DNA of 33,190 nucleotides from Candidatus Methanofastidiosia archaeon (GCA_016930445.1 JAFGGT010000084.1:1-33190); one strand, 5' to 3'; counted from the stretch's first letter, positions 1-10,707 are shown. Notes: generated by a model from the sequence alone, not told the origin. Numbers and translations are program-made.

Positions 1-2
1 GG

Positions 3-2135
3 GCAAGGAAACTTACTGGTTTCAAATCTGAAGAAACAGATATGAGAAATTTCGAAGGCGAGGGTGTCACAAAGATAGTGGTCGGTCAACCATCTGAAGT
101 CAGGACAATTCGGGAATTATTTGAAAAAAACGACATAGAATGCTTTGAATCCGACATAAAATTTGAGAACAGATTTCTGATGGACAATGGCATAAAGGGG
201 TATATTGGCATCGAGGGGGACTCCTATGGGACCAAGAGAATAGACAAGGTCTTCATTAATCCCAAAGTGAGGGCGGTCCAAGATGATGTCGACCTAAGGA
301 TCCTCTCCATAGACATTGAGACCCATGAGAGGGGATTTGAGGACTTTTCACTTCCGATATACTCGGTCGCACTATATGGCGAAGGCCTGAGAGAAGTGAT
401 GATGCTAGAGAAATGTTGTGAGAATGCCACGTCATTTCCTAGCGAGATCGAGCTCCTAAAGGCATTGGAGAAGAGGATAATCGAATTCGATCCGGATGTG
501 ATAGTCGGTTGGAACATAGTGGACTTTGACCTTGTTTACCTCAAGAAGAGGTTTGAGGCCAACAAGATGCCATTTGACATCTGTAGGTCAGAATCCGAGG
601 TCTCCCTTCTACCACAAACATCCTTCATAAAAGCCTCAAGGGCCAAGGTAGAGGGGCGGATGGTCCTAGATGCCATGTACCTTTTGAGGGACTTCTTCTA
701 CAAGTTTGAGGATTACAGATTGGACACGGCCGGAAAGGTCCTTGTCGATGAAGGAAAGCACGTGCTCGACAAGTCAATATCTGAGCTATACCAAAAAGAC
801 CCGTCTGAACTTTCCAAATACAATCTCAAGGATGCCTATCTTGTCTACAGGATCGTGGAAAAGGAGAATCTGGTGAAGCTAGCCATGACGCTTTCATCGA
901 TCACTGGGATGATGATGGACAGGGTCAAAGCGTCCATTGCGACACTGGACTCGCTCTACATCAGGAAGGCAATTGCAAAAGGGATAGTATGCCCCTCTGT
1001 CAAGGGGGAAAAACGCATAGCCGTCGTTGGAGGATTTGTTGAGGAACCCCTGTACGGGATCTACGATAACGTCATACTGTGTGATTTCAGGAGCCTATAC
1101 CCTTCCATCATCGCAACTTTCAACATCGACCCCCTGACTTATGATAAAGGGGATATCTGTGCGCCGAACAATGTGTGCTTCGGAGGAGGGGATTCCATCC
1201 TGCCAGAGATAATCCTAGAGCTCCTCGAAGAGAGGCGCAAGGCCAAGAAGGATGGGCACTACACAAAACAATTCGCCATAAAGATAATCATGAACTCAAT
1301 TTTCGGAGTGTTGGGAAATCCTAATTGCCGCTTTTACAACTCAAGTATCGCCAATGCGGTCACCTCCTTCGGCAGGCACATACTAGTCGAGACATCGCAG
1401 AAGATAGAGAGCTGGGGATATAAGGTCATATATGGCGACACGGACTCTGTATTCGTTGTGTCGAACACCGATGATGCTGGCAGGTCGGCGCAGATAGGCA
1501 AGGAGATAGAGTCCAGGGTGAACGAGTTCTACAGGTCCTATGTTAAGGAAAAATATGGACGGGAATCCTACATAATCTTGGAATTCGAGAAGGTGTTCGA
1601 AAAGTTCTTCCTGCCAAGGCAACGGCATTTGGAGAAGGGCGCCAAAAAGCGCTACGCCGGGATGGTAGATGGAGAACTTCAGATAATAGGGCTTGAGTAT
1701 GTAAGGAGGGATTGGACGCAGCTTGCAAAGGAGTTCCAGTTCAATCTGCTGACCAAGCTCTTCAAAGGCGAGGATTACGAGGATTACATAAGGCGTTACG
1801 TGAAGGACATCTACTCCGGGAAGCTGAACGATAAGCTTGTCTACAGGAAGAAGCTCAGAAAGGACATAGAGAAGTATACAAAAACGACGCCACCCCACGT
1901 CAAGGCGGCAAGGATGCTTGACCACCAAGGCAAGGAGGATGCCTCGCTGATAGAGTACGTGATCACTAAGAAGGGCCCTCAGCCCCTGTCCATAGCCAGG
2001 AACATTGACTACAATCATTATGTCGATAAGCAGATAATGCCCATAGCAAAGTCGGTGCTCTCACTCCTTGACAAAAGATTTGAGGATGTAATCTCAGGTG
2101 CAACGCAGAAGACATTGATGGATTTCTTCACATGA
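3..2135 (+). CDS. polB: Family B DNA polymerase, Pol II-like (5' end truncated by window edge)
   Basis: Motifs SIDIET (ExoI), DFRSLYPSII (motif A), KIIMNSIFG (motif B), YGDTDS (motif C), KKRYAG. The frame stays open upstream of the ATG at 42 to base 3, so the ORF start is not the gene start. Confidence 0.93.
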   Translation, partial: ARKLTGFKSEETDMRNFEGEGVTKIVVGQPSEVRTIRELFEKNDIECFESDIKFENRFLMDNGIKGYIGIEGDSYGTKRIDKVFINPKVRAVQDDVDLRILSIDIETHERGFEDFSLPIYSVALYGEGLREVMMLEKCCENATSFPSEIELLKALEKRIIEFDPDVIVGWNIVDFDLVYLKKRFEANKMPFDICRSESEVSLLPQTSFIKASRAKVEGRMVLDAMYLLRDFFYKFEDYRLDTAGKVLVDEGKHVLDKSISELYQKDPSELSKYNLKDAYLVYRIVEKENLVKLAMTLSSITGMMMDRVKASIATLDSLYIRKAIAKGIVCPSVKGEKRIAVVGGFVEEPLYGIYDNVILCDFRSLYPSIIATFNIDPLTYDKGDICAPNNVCFGGGDSILPEIILELLEERRKAKKDGHYTKQFAIKIIMNSIFGVLGNPNCRFYNSSIANAVTSFGRHILVETSQKIESWGYKVIYGDTDSVFVVSNTDDAGRSAQIGKEIESRVNEFYRSYVKEKYGRESYIILEFEKVFEKFFLPRQRHLEKGAKKRYAGMVDGELQIIGLEYVRRDWTQLAKEFQFNLLTKLFKGEDYEDYIRRYVKDIYSGKLNDKLVYRKKLRKDIEKYTKTTPPHVKAARMLDHQGKEDASLIEYVITKKGPQPLSIARNIDYNHYVDKQIMPIAKSVLSLLDKRFEDVISGATQKTLMDFFT

Positions 2136-2302
2136 GCAAGGCAATGGGAAAGATATGTTCAAGACATCAAATAATTTTGGCATTTAAATAGATTTTAATC
2201 ATTTTCGCCAATATGCACCTTCCCATTATCTTCGATGGAAAGTGTTTTAAAGAGAGGAATAAGAATCAAAAATATTAATTTTTAGCTTATTGGGGCATTA
2301 AT

Positions 2303-4714
2303 ATGGTAGATAACATTATCCCGGTGAACATAGAGGACGAGATGAAGGAGTCCTATATGAATTACGCCATGAGCGTAATAGTGAGCAGGGCTCTTCCAGA
2401 TGTCAGGGACGGATTGAAACCCGTGCAGAGAAGGGTGCTCTATTCCATGTTCGAGTCTGGGATACTCTCTAACAAGCCCCATAAGAAATCCGCCCGTGTG
2501 GTGGGTGACGTCCTTGGTAAATATCACCCTCATAGCGATACTGCGGTCTATGACACTCTGGCCAGGATGGCGCAGAACTTCTCGATGAGGTACATGCTCA
2601 TCGATGGCCAAGGCAACTTCGGTTCCGTGGATGGCGACTCCCCTGCTGCCATGAGGTACACTGAGGCCAGGATGTCAAAGATCTCCGAGGAGATGCTTCA
2701 AGATATCAACAAGGAAACGGTATCGTTTATGCCAAACTATGACAACTCCCTGATGGAGCCCATGGTGCTGCCCTCAAAGATGCCGAACCTACTTGTGAAC
2801 GGCGGATCAGGCATAGCTGTGGGAATGGCGACAAAGATACCTCCTCACAACATTAGCGAGATCGTAGAGGGTATCGTAGCGATAATCGATGATAGGGAGA
2901 TGGACGACCTTGACCTGTTCCAGATCATACGGGGCCCTGACTTCCCCACTGGCGCGACCATCTATGGCGCAGAGGGGATCATATCTGGCTACAGGACCGG
3001 CAGGGGGAGCATAAAGATCAGGGCCAAGGTAGAGATGGACGAGACTAGCCAAGGGCCAAGGCTCATAGTCAAGGAGATACCATACGAGGTCAACAAGACG
3101 AATCTGATAGAGCAGATAGCAGAACTGGTAAAGGACAAGAAGATCGTTGGTATAAGGGATTTGAGAGATGAATCCGACAGAAGCGGGATGAGAATAGTCA
3201 TAGAACTAAAGAAAGAGGCCAACACTGATGTCATACTCAATCAGCTGTACAAGCACACGAACATGCAGACAACGTTCGCCTTCAACATGCTCGCCCTTGT
3301 TGACAACAAGCCCGAACTACTGGGCCTGAGAAGGATTATAGACCTGTTTCTCGAGCATCGCTTCATAGTCGTTAGGAACAGAACGGCATTCGACCTCGAC
3401 AAGGCCTTGAAGAGGGCTCACATACTAGACGGATTGATAATAGCCCTTGACAACATTGACGAGATCATAAGGATAATCAAGTCGGCCTCCAAACCAGAGG
3501 ACGCCAAAGACTCCCTCATCTCTACATTCGAGCTCAGCCCTGAACAGGCCCAAGCCATATTGGACATGCGCCTATCAAGGCTGACAAGCCTCGAACAGGA
3601 CAAGATAAGGAACGAGCTCAAGGAGCTAAGGGAAAAGATCGATGACCTGAGGGACGTCCTTGCAAAGGACGCGAGGGTCTATGACATAATAAAGGAAGAG
3701 CTCCTAGAGATGAAGGAAAAGTATGGTGATGAGAGAAGGACAGAGATAGAGTTCGAAGGCATAGAGTTCGAGGATGAGGACCTCATACCCTCTGAAGATG
3801 TCGTGATCACCCTGTCCCATGAAGGTTACACTAAGAGGATCCCAGTGGACACATACAGGATCCAAAGGAGAGGCGGAGTAGGAATAGTCGGGACCGGTAC
3901 GAAGGAAACAGACTTCATAGAGCACATCATAGTTACGAACACCCACAACTACATCCTTTTCTTCACGAACAAGGGCAAGGTGTACTGGAAGAAGGCATAC
4001 CAGGTCCCACAGGGAGGAAGGCTTTCCAAGGGCAACAATGTGGTAAATCTTCTAAATATAGAGCCTGGTGAGATGATCTCAGCGTTCATTCCGATAAAGG
4101 AGTTCGATCCGAACAAGTACCTGTTCTTCTCAACAAAGAAAGGACTTGTCAAGAAGACCCCACTCAGTGCTTTCTCCCACCCAAGGTCTGGCGGAATAAT
4201 CGCCATGACTCTAAACAAGGACGATGAGCTCATAAAGGTAAGGCTGACCAATGGCGAGAGCAACATTATCCTGGGCACAGAAAAGGGGAAGGCAATAAAG
4301 TTCAACGAGAATGACGTCCGGCCAATGGGCAGGGGCGCTATCGGTGTGAAGGGCATAGGTCTTTCAAAGAACGACAATGTCATAGGCATGGACATAGCCA
4401 CCGATGATGTAGAGATTTTTACCATAACCGAGAACGGTTATGGGAAGCAGACTGAGATATCGCAATATCCCCTCACTAGAAGGGGCGGCAAGGGCGTCGT
4501 CAACATAAAGACGGGAGGAAGGAACGGAAAGGCCGTTGGCATAAGGACCGTCAAGAAGGGGGATGAACTGATGCTTGTAAGCAACGAGGGCATCATCATC
4601 AGGCCGAATCTGGAAGATGTGCCATCAATCGGAAGGAACACCCAGGGCGTCATCATCATGAAGACGAGGCCAGGGGACAAGGTCGGTGCATTGGCAAGGT
4701 TCTCTCTCGACTAA
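2303..4714 (+). CDS. gyrA: DNA gyrase subunit A
   Basis: [33 protein letters not shown], catalytic [12 protein letters not shown]-terminal GyrA-box-like QRRGGVG and TRRGGKG. Confidence 0.95.
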   Translation: MVDNIIPVNIEDEMKESYMNYAMSVIVSRALPDVRDGLKPVQRRVLYSMFESGILSNKPHKKSARVVGDVLGKYHPHSDTAVYDTLARMAQNFSMRYMLIDGQGNFGSVDGDSPAAMRYTEARMSKISEEMLQDINKETVSFMPNYDNSLMEPMVLPSKMPNLLVNGGSGIAVGMATKIPPHNISEIVEGIVAIIDDREMDDLDLFQIIRGPDFPTGATIYGAEGIISGYRTGRGSIKIRAKVEMDETSQGPRLIVKEIPYEVNKTNLIEQIAELVKDKKIVGIRDLRDESDRSGMRIVIELKKEANTDVILNQLYKHTNMQTTFAFNMLALVDNKPELLGLRRIIDLFLEHRFIVVRNRTAFDLDKALKRAHILDGLIIALDNIDEIIRIIKSASKPEDAKDSLISTFELSPEQAQAILDMRLSRLTSLEQDKIRNELKELREKIDDLRDVLAKDARVYDIIKEELLEMKEKYGDERRTEIEFEGIEFEDEDLIPSEDVVITLSHEGYTKRIPVDTYRIQRRGGVGIVGTGTKETDFIEHIIVTNTHNYILFFTNKGKVYWKKAYQVPQGGRLSKGNNVVNLLNIEPGEMISAFIPIKEFDPNKYLFFSTKKGLVKKTPLSAFSHPRSGGIIAMTLNKDDELIKVRLTNGESNIILGTEKGKAIKFNENDVRPMGRGAIGVKGIGLSKNDNVIGMDIATDDVEIFTITENGYGKQTEISQYPLTRRGGKGVVNIKTGGRNGKAVGIRTVKKGDELMLVSNEGIIIRPNLEDVPSIGRNTQGVIIMKTRPGDKVGALARFSLD

Positions 4715-4840
4715 AAAGCGACATACTTGAGCAGGTATTGACCCGCCTGAGTAAATTATCTTTCATCATCCATTTTTAGTGAGCGGACAGCTCAATATCT
4801 CTTTCACATTGTTGGCAAACTAAAAGCATCTTGAGAATGG

Positions 4841-4914
4841 CGGGCTCGCCGGGATTCGAACCCGGGATATCAAGGTCCGAAGCCTTGCGCCCTATCCTGC
4901 TAGACTACGAGCCC
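4841..4914 (-). tRNA. tRNA-Arg (anticodon TCG)
   Basis: Reverse complement GGGCTCGTAGTCTAGC...CAAGG-CTTCGGA-CCTTG...GGGTTCGAATCCC...CGAGCCCG; CCA appears encoded directly after the discriminator. Confidence 0.9.
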
Positions 4915-4957
4915 ATGCTAATAAGAAATCGCTGTTTATAAAGATTTGTGATTGACA

Positions 4958-6310
4958 TCATACCATATAGGCCAGATCTGAAGTGTTAGTCGGGAATGCC
5001 CAAGGTATCTCCTTGAGCTCCCTTGCAGGCATCTTCGCCTTGATGGCCAGGGCAAACACGTTGATGAGGTCCCCTGCCCGAGGACATATCAGGTGCGCTC
5101 CCAGGATGTGATCGTGCGCCTTGTCCTTGATCACCTTGGAGTAGGCGTTTCCCATACCGATGTGGCGCGATGAGAACCAGCTGGACATATCCATCTCCTT
5201 GACGACATAGTCGAGCCCCTCGGCCTTAGCCTGGCCCTCTGTAAGCCCCACAGAGGCCATCTCGGGCATCGTGAAGAGCACTGATGGTGTAACTGAATAG
5301 TCCATCTCCAACTTATTGCCATGGAGGATGTTATTTCCTGCAATTATACCCTCGTGCTCGGCAAGCGCTTTCAGCATTGGTCTTCCCTGCACCACGTCGC
5401 CAGCAGCGTACACATTTGGGTTGGATGTGCTTTGAAGGAAGGAGTTGACGATAACGCCCTTGCTGCTATGGTCCACGTTCGCATTGTCAAGGGCAAGGGC
5501 ATCCAGTTCTGGAACGCGCCCAGCGCCATGAACGGCGCAATCCGCCTCGCTATATAGAAATTCCCTGTTCTTCGTCGACTTGACCATGACCCCTTTCTCA
5601 TTACTCTCTATCGAGGCTACCTGGGAGTCAAGTATGACCTCAATTCCCAGTGCTTTCGTGGCGTCCAGAAGCCTTTTGACTACGGCCCCATCAAAACCGG
5701 GAAGCGGGTTTGGACCCTTATGTATGATCTTCACTTCCGCCCCTGCCGATGCCGCAACATGGGAGAACTCGAACGATATGTAGCCGCCGCCGACGAAGAT
5801 GATGCTCTCAGGGAGCTTGTCAAGCTCCATGAAATCCTCGCTTGTCAGGAGATGCCCCTCACCAGGGATGTTCAATTTTCTTGGCACTGAACCGCTTGCC
5901 ACGAGAAAATACCTAGAGCTCAAGGCCTCTTCCCCAACGTACAAGCTATCCGGGCCCCTAAAAGTTGCAACGCCGGAATACGTGTCTATACCGTTCCTCT
6001 TGTAATAGTGCATCCTTTTCTCTGGTATCAGATCTGTAAATGACCTCTTGAATCTAATTAAGCTTCCCCAGTCAAATTCCAGATCCGGCCCGAACATTCC
6101 AAGCCCTTGCATCCTTTTTGCATGCGCCAAGGTGGAAGTCGCTCCCACAAGCACCTTTTTCGGCGCACATCCCCTGAGCGCACATGTGCCGCCATACGGC
6201 CTAAAATCTGCTATCGCGACGCGCATCCCCCCAGAGCTGCACACAAATGCGGCATTAGTGCCTGCGGTACCTGTTCCAACTATGACAAGGTCGTAATCCA
6301 TAGGGATCAA
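4958..6310 (-). CDS. FAD-dependent pyridine nucleotide-disulfide oxidoreductase (glutathione/mercuric/dihydrolipoamide reductase-like)
   Basis: GTGTAGTNAA FAD-binding motif, GGTCALRGCAPKK redox-active CxxxxC, GGGYISFEFSHVAASAGAEV NAD(P)-binding motif, YAAGDV. Confidence 0.88.
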   Translation of the reverse strand: MIPMDYDLVIVGTGTAGTNAAFVCSSGGMRVAIADFRPYGGTCALRGCAPKKVLVGATSTLAHAKRMQGLGMFGPDLEFDWGSLIRFKRSFTDLIPEKRMHYYKRNGIDTYSGVATFRGPDSLYVGEEALSSRYFLVASGSVPRKLNIPGEGHLLTSEDFMELDKLPESIIFVGGGYISFEFSHVAASAGAEVKIIHKGPNPLPGFDGAVVKRLLDATKALGIEVILDSQVASIESNEKGVMVKSTKNREFLYSEADCAVHGAGRVPELDALALDNANVDHSSKGVIVNSFLQSTSNPNVYAAGDVVQGRPMLKALAEHEGIIAGNNILHGNKLEMDYSVTPSVLFTMPEMASVGLTEGQAKAEGLDYVVKEMDMSSWFSSRHIGMGNAYSKVIKDKAHDHILGAHLICPRAGDLINVFALAIKAKMPARELKEIPWAFPTNTSDLAYMV

Positions 6311-6462
6311 ACTAAGATATGTAAAAAGTAGGATATAAAGCTATATACACCATCGAACTAAAGTTTAGCAAAACTCCCTGGCATCAAGATAATAACTACA
6401 CATTAAAAGGTCGTAGCAATTGATAGGTTCAAAATTCTTAAATAAGTGCCCTGATCGATAAG

Positions 6463-6546
6463 TGCGGGGGATGGGATTTGAACCCACGGACCCCTACGGG
6501 ACTAGGCCCTCAACCTAGCGCCTTTTCCAAACTCGGCAACCCCCGC
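6463..6546 (-). tRNA. tRNA-Leu (anticodon GAG)
   Basis: Reverse complement GCGGGGGTTGCCGAG...CTAGG-TTGAGGG-CCTAG...variable arm...GGGTTCAAATCCC...CCCCCGC; long variable arm is class II. Confidence 0.9.
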
Positions 6547-6616
6547 TCCATGTCAATTGGCTGTCTTCCGCCATAATCATCATAGGTATATATAAAATTT
6601 ACTATCTCGTGCTTGG

Positions 6617-7093
6617 TTACATGAACGTCGAATTCACCCACAGTCCGACAAGATAGCTTATTATGATGACTAAGAATGCTATCGAAACGTGCTCGATTAT
6701 TATCCGGACTGGGTTCTCGTTCTTTATCGTAGAGATATAGTAACTAAATAATGTTATCAGGGAAAAGCCCCAGGCGATGTTCACAATAATCGCTCTCTCA
6801 AGCTCCATGAACCATACAGGTACCGCGAATGTGAGCGCAAAGATGAACTTGGAAAGGAATGTCGTTATGGTGCACTCCCAGACGTGTTTGGAATCAGTAT
6901 ACTCCTTGGACTCCTCCGAGATGTGTATGCCCAGTGAGTCGGAAAAGGCATCGGCTATGGCTATCGTTATGATGCCCCCGATTATCGCTATCTCGGAACC
7001 AGTGCCTGAGTACAGGCCCATCATCAGACCGAGCGTTGTGATTATGGCGGACGTAAGGCCAAACCCAATGCCTGTCTTGAATGAATCCTTCAC
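6617..7093 (-). CDS. Small integral membrane protein resembling the VIT1/CCC1 family
   Basis: GFGLTSAIITTLGLMMGL and IIGGIITIAIADAFSDSLGIHISEESKE resemble VIT1/CCC1 helices; several predicted TM segments; GTG start. Confidence 0.6.
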   Translation of the reverse strand: MKDSFKTGIGFGLTSAIITTLGLMMGLYSGTGSEIAIIGGIITIAIADAFSDSLGIHISEESKEYTDSKHVWECTITTFLSKFIFALTFAVPVWFMELERAIIVNIAWGFSLITLFSYYISTIKNENPVRIIIEHVSIAFLVIIISYLVGLWVNSTFM

Positions 7094-7146
7094 AATCTAA
7101 CTTCCTAGGTCGCTATTAAAATTTAACGTCAAGAAAAGAGAGAGTC

Positions 7147-8070
7147 CTAATCCCTGAGCCTCTTCCCAGTTATTGATATGAAGACGTCCTCAAGAGTGGG
7201 TTCCACAGATGATATGGACTTTATCGGCCTGTTTGAAAGCTTTGTTGCTATGTCCAGAAGCAGCTTGTCCCTGTCATCGATGTAGAGTTTCAGCATTCCC
7301 TTGTCATAGAGCGCCTTGGTAACTCCATCCACAGACTCCACATCCTCTATGAGCCTCTCATCGAACTCTATCTGGATCTCCAGTATGTCCTGCCCCTTGA
7401 GCTTTCTCTTTAGATTTCTTGGGGTGTCTATGGCCTGTATCTTTCCCTCATCGATTATCGCGATCCTGTTGCAAAGGTAGTCCGCCTCTTCCATGTAGTG
7501 CGTTGTGAGAAATATCGTCATGCCCTCGGCGTTGATCCTTTTGATGAAGTCCCAGATCATCCTTCGTGCCTGTGGGTCCATGCCGGTCGTAGGTTCGTCC
7601 ATGAAGAGCACATCGGGTTTGTGCAGTAGTGCCAATATGACATTGAGCCTCTGCTTCATGCCACCTGAATAGTTCTTCACTAGGTCATCCTTCCTCTTCA
7701 GCAGGCCCATGGCATCCAACAGCTCATCAGACTTTTCCTTGATGACATTTCTTGGAACATTGTAAAGAGAGCCGTAGAGATATAGATTCTGGCTAGCTGT
7801 CAGAAGGTCGTTCAGTGAAAGCTCCTGTGGCACTACCCCTATCTTTTCTCTGATCTCCTTGGCGTTCTTGATATCAATGCCACACACCCTGGCATTGCCA
7901 GAACTTTTTCTCAACTGGCATGTCAACATGTTCACCGTAGTGCTCTTACCGGCCCCATTGGGGCCAAGGAAGCCAAAGATCTCCCCTTTCTTTATATCGA
8001 AGGATATCTCGTCTACGGCGGTCAGCATACCGAACTGTTTTACAAGGCCGTCTACTTCGACTATGTTCAT
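7147..8070 (-). CDS. ABC transporter ATP-binding protein (DrrA/CcmA-like)
   Basis: Walker A GPNGAGKST, signature YSGGMKQRL, Walker B VLFMDEPTTGMDP, H-loop TTHYMEEAD. Confidence 0.95.
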   Translation of the reverse strand: MNIVEVDGLVKQFGMLTAVDEISFDIKKGEIFGFLGPNGAGKSTTVNMLTCQLRKSSGNARVCGIDIKNAKEIREKIGVVPQELSLNDLLTASQNLYLYGSLYNVPRNVIKEKSDELLDAMGLLKRKDDLVKNYSGGMKQRLNVILALLHKPDVLFMDEPTTGMDPQARRMIWDFIKRINAEGMTIFLTTHYMEEADYLCNRIAIIDEGKIQAIDTPRNLKRKLKGQDILEIQIEFDERLIEDVESVDGVTKALYDKGMLKLYIDDRDKLLLDIATKLSNRPIKSISSVEPTLEDVFISITGKRLRD

Positions 8071-9260
8071 GCCGCCTCACTCCTGTTAAGCATGACTATC
8101 CCAAGGCCTAGGACCAATGCGGCAAATCCTATTGATACTATTAGTTCCGTGCTGACCTCGGATATGCCATAGCCCCTTATCATGACGCCCCTAAGTGCAT
8201 CGTTTATGTATGTTAGGGGGAATAACTTTGATATGCTCTGCATCCATCCTGCGGACAGGGGAAAGAATATTCCTGCAAGGAACATCATTGGGAAGTTTAT
8301 CAGAAGGCCCATCTGTGACGCCTCCTCTGCGGTCTTTGCAAAATTAGATATCAGTATGCCTATACCTATCATTGAAAGTGATCCTATCATGATTATCAAT
8401 GCGGTAAGCATGTAAGAACCCACGATGTTGAGGCCGTATATATATCTGGCGACCAGGAGCAGTATGAATATCTGTAAGCTCACTATGGCAAGCTGCGAGA
8501 GCATGTCACCAAGAATAATAGAGCTTCTCGGAGCGGGGGTCGAGAGTATCCTTCTCCTTACTCCCTTCACCCTGTCCTCGACCAAGCTAGTTGATGCGCC
8601 TGTCACGCCGGTCCAAAGCATCGACATTGCCACAAGGCCGGGGACCAGGAAATCTATGTATTTCAGGTCCCTTTCCTCATCGGGGCTCACGGCAACGAAC
8701 TCAGCTTCTATCGGGGATGAGATGGACTCTATTATCTGGACGTCCTCTGCTGAGAGCATTCCACTCTCCTCTATTACAGCCAGGCTCTGCTCGAACATGT
8801 TAGAAGAGAACTCCTCTATCACGCCAGATGCGATGCCTGTGCCTATGCTCAGCTCGCTCTGGTCGGCGGCCTCGTCATAATAAACTTCTATCTCTACTTT
8901 CGAGCCATCATAGTTCATGAAGGTATCTGGGAGGAATATGACCATCACGACATCCTCATCCTCGATGAGCTTGCTCGACTGCGTAAGATTGGACTCGCCG
9001 GTGTTGGAATAAGTCTTCAGGTTGATGCCGTCCATGTCATCAAAGACACCTATGAACATGTCCATGACGATATCCGTGCTTCCGTCCTCAGGCATCACCA
9101 TCGCCACATCGACCGTTATTGGGGATCCCGCCCCGCCAAATGCACTTCCGAATATGAGCATGAACAGGAGAGGGTATGATATAAGGAAAACCATAAGCTT
9201 TTTCTGATGCCAGACCTCTGAGAGACCTCTCCATGATATTAATAGCGATTTTTTAATCAT
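8067..9260 (-). CDS. ABC-2 type transporter permease
   Basis: N-terminal TM segment, large extracytoplasmic domain, C-terminal TM bundle with FPLTYINDALRGVMIRG; overlaps the ATPase gene by 4 bp. Confidence 0.92.
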   Translation of the reverse strand: MIKKSLLISWRGLSEVWHQKKLMVFLISYPLLFMLIFGSAFGGAGSPITVDVAMVMPEDGSTDIVMDMFIGVFDDMDGINLKTYSNTGESNLTQSSKLIEDEDVVMVIFLPDTFMNYDGSKVEIEVYYDEAADQSELSIGTGIASGVIEEFSSNMFEQSLAVIEESGMLSAEDVQIIESISSPIEAEFVAVSPDEERDLKYIDFLVPGLVAMSMLWTGVTGASTSLVEDRVKGVRRRILSTPAPRSSIILGDMLSQLAIVSLQIFILLLVARYIYGLNIVGSYMLTALIIMIGSLSMIGIGILISNFAKTAEEASQMGLLINFPMMFLAGIFFPLSAGWMQSISKLFPLTYINDALRGVMIRGYGISEVSTELIVSIGFAALVLGLGIVMLNRSEAA

Positions 9261-9378
9261 GCCGTAACCCCCTATAACAAGCGTTGTAAAATAGTACTTA
9301 GACCTAAATTTATAATTTTCGATATATTAAATATATGCCCTATGATAAGGCACTAAAAGGTTAAAAAAAGTACCCGAG

Positions 9379-9452
9379 CGGACCCGCCGGGATTCGAACC
9401 CGGGATCTTCGGCTTAGAAGGCCGACGCCATATCCAACTTGGCCACGGGCCC
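9379..9452 (-). tRNA. tRNA-Arg (anticodon TCT)
   Basis: Reverse complement GGGCCCGTGGCCAAGTTGG...TCGGC-CTTCTAA-GCCGA...GGGTTCGAATCCC...CGGGTCC. Confidence 0.9.
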
Positions 9453-9455
9453 ATC

Positions 9456-10031
9456 TCAACTAAGCTTCTTTATCTTCACTACTTCTACACGCCTTATGGG
9501 ATATATCTTCTTGGCGGACTTGTAGATTTCTGATGTGATCTTGCCTAAGATGAGCTCTTGGACCATTGGGACGAGGTCCGTTTGGGAGGCCATCTCCTTC
9601 ATGTGATTCCTAATGAGGTCATTGACTGCCAAGACCTGGGAGCTCTGCATCCTTCGGGGTGCAATGGCCGTTAGTGTGACCCTTATCTTCATGCCGTCCT
9701 TTGTCCTGAGGTCGAGGATGTTGTCCAACTTAGTGTTATTACGCCTGGTCTGCGAGCGAATGTACGATCTAAGGAGCTCATGCTTCTTGAACTCTGTGTA
9801 AGCGTTATCGCCCTGGACCTCATTTATCCTGAAGAACAGCTTGACATGCGTCTTCGAGAAGTCGCCTGTCAAATCCCTCAGGGATGTCATCATAGTCCTT
9901 CCTATCAAATTATCCGGATCGCTTGAAACGACCTCGCCAAGGCTCTGTTTTCCAAACATGTCAGGAGCATAAACATTATACCACTTCTTGTCCTTCCAAG
10001 TGTCCTTCATCTGACTCGATCTTCTTGCCAT
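9456..10031 (-). CDS. rps3ae: Ribosomal protein eS1 (S3Ae)
   Basis: DTWKDKKWYNVYAPDMFGKQSLGEVVSSDPDNLIGR, FFRINEVQGDNAYTEFKKHELLRSYIRSQTRR. Confidence 0.95.
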   Translation of the reverse strand: MARRSSQMKDTWKDKKWYNVYAPDMFGKQSLGEVVSSDPDNLIGRTMMTSLRDLTGDFSKTHVKLFFRINEVQGDNAYTEFKKHELLRSYIRSQTRRNNTKLDNILDLRTKDGMKIRVTLTAIAPRRMQSSQVLAVNDLIRNHMKEMASQTDLVPMVQELILGKITSEIYKSAKKIYPIRRVEVVKIKKLS

Positions 10032-10177
10032 TTTCTCACCAAAACTCTCAAATAATGGATTGGATGATTATAAAGTTGATGTCTCATATCTTATAGGACC
10101 CTTTTTAACTCTTTCGGAAGAGATATTTTATCAGGGCGAATTTTACTTTTCTCGGGGAAAAAGTTAAGTGCGATAAA

Positions 10178-10186
10178 TTTATAAAT
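10178..10186 (+). promoter_or_regulatory. Archaeal TATA box candidate for tRNA-Glu
   Basis: TTTATAAAT about 24 nt upstream of the mature tRNA-Glu 5' end. Confidence 0.55.
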
Positions 10187-10209
10187 GCATTTGATTTTTG
10201 ATATCTAGA

Positions 10210-10284
10210 GCTCCGATAGTGTAGTCCGGTCAATCATCCAGCCCTTTCGAGGCTGAGACTCGGGTTCGAATCCCGGTCGGAGCA
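10210..10284 (+). tRNA. tRNA-Glu (anticodon TTC)
   Basis: GCTCCGATAGTGTAGTCCGG...CAGCC-CTTTCGA-GGCTG...CGGGTTCGAATCCCG...TCGGAGC. Confidence 0.93.
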
Positions 10285-10338
10285 CCTTCTTCTTCAAAAA
10301 ACAGATAACTATTTTAAATTTCCTCCCGACTTTTTGGG

Positions 10339-10707
10339 ATGGCATCTGTACTGATCGTGGACGATGATGAGGATATACGATTCATATATTCAAAGACCTT
10401 GTCCTCAAAGGGATACGTCGTATTCTCCGCCGAGAGCGGATCCCATGGATTGGAAATCTATGTTAACAAGAGGCCGGACCTGGTGATCATGGACTCTAAG
10501 CTGTCAGACATGAACGGGATTGAGGTGACGAGAAGGATAATAGGGATCGACCAAGACGCAAAGGTGCTTGGCGCGACAGGATATTCAGACCTAGATGAGG
10601 CATTCATAGAAGCCGGCGCCGCCAGGGTTTTGCTAAAACCGTTCACCATGGCGAACTTGTTGGAGGTCGTCTCAGAGATGCTTGGCGATCATCATTGCCA
10701 TAGATAA
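10339..10707 (+). CDS. Stand-alone response regulator receiver (REC) domain protein
   Basis: LIVDDDED, phosphoacceptor VIMDSKLSDMNG, GATG, LLKPF; no output domain. Confidence 0.9.
   Translation: MASVLIVDDDEDIRFIYSKTLSSKGYVVFSAESGSHGLEIYVNKRPDLVIMDSKLSDMNGIEVTRRIIGIDQDAKVLGATGYSDLDEAFIEAGAARVLLKPFTMANLLEVVSEMLGDHHCHR

Noticed and set aside
1383-2018. 211-aa minus-strand ORF antisense to polB
   Set aside because: Lies entirely within a clearly conserved family B polymerase; no recognisable domain; consistent with codon-bias shadow ORF.
6364-6374. CTAAAGTTTAG-type short palindrome upstream of the disulfide oxidoreductase
   Set aside because: Only 5-bp arms in AT-rich sequence; expected by chance.
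8425-8880. 151-aa plus-strand ORF within the ABC-2 permease
   Set aside because: Shadow ORF; permease on the opposite strand is well supported and coupled to the ATPase.
9280-9294. ACAA-GCG-TTGT inverted repeat upstream of the ABC permease
   Set aside because: Arms of 4 bp are too short to support an operator call.
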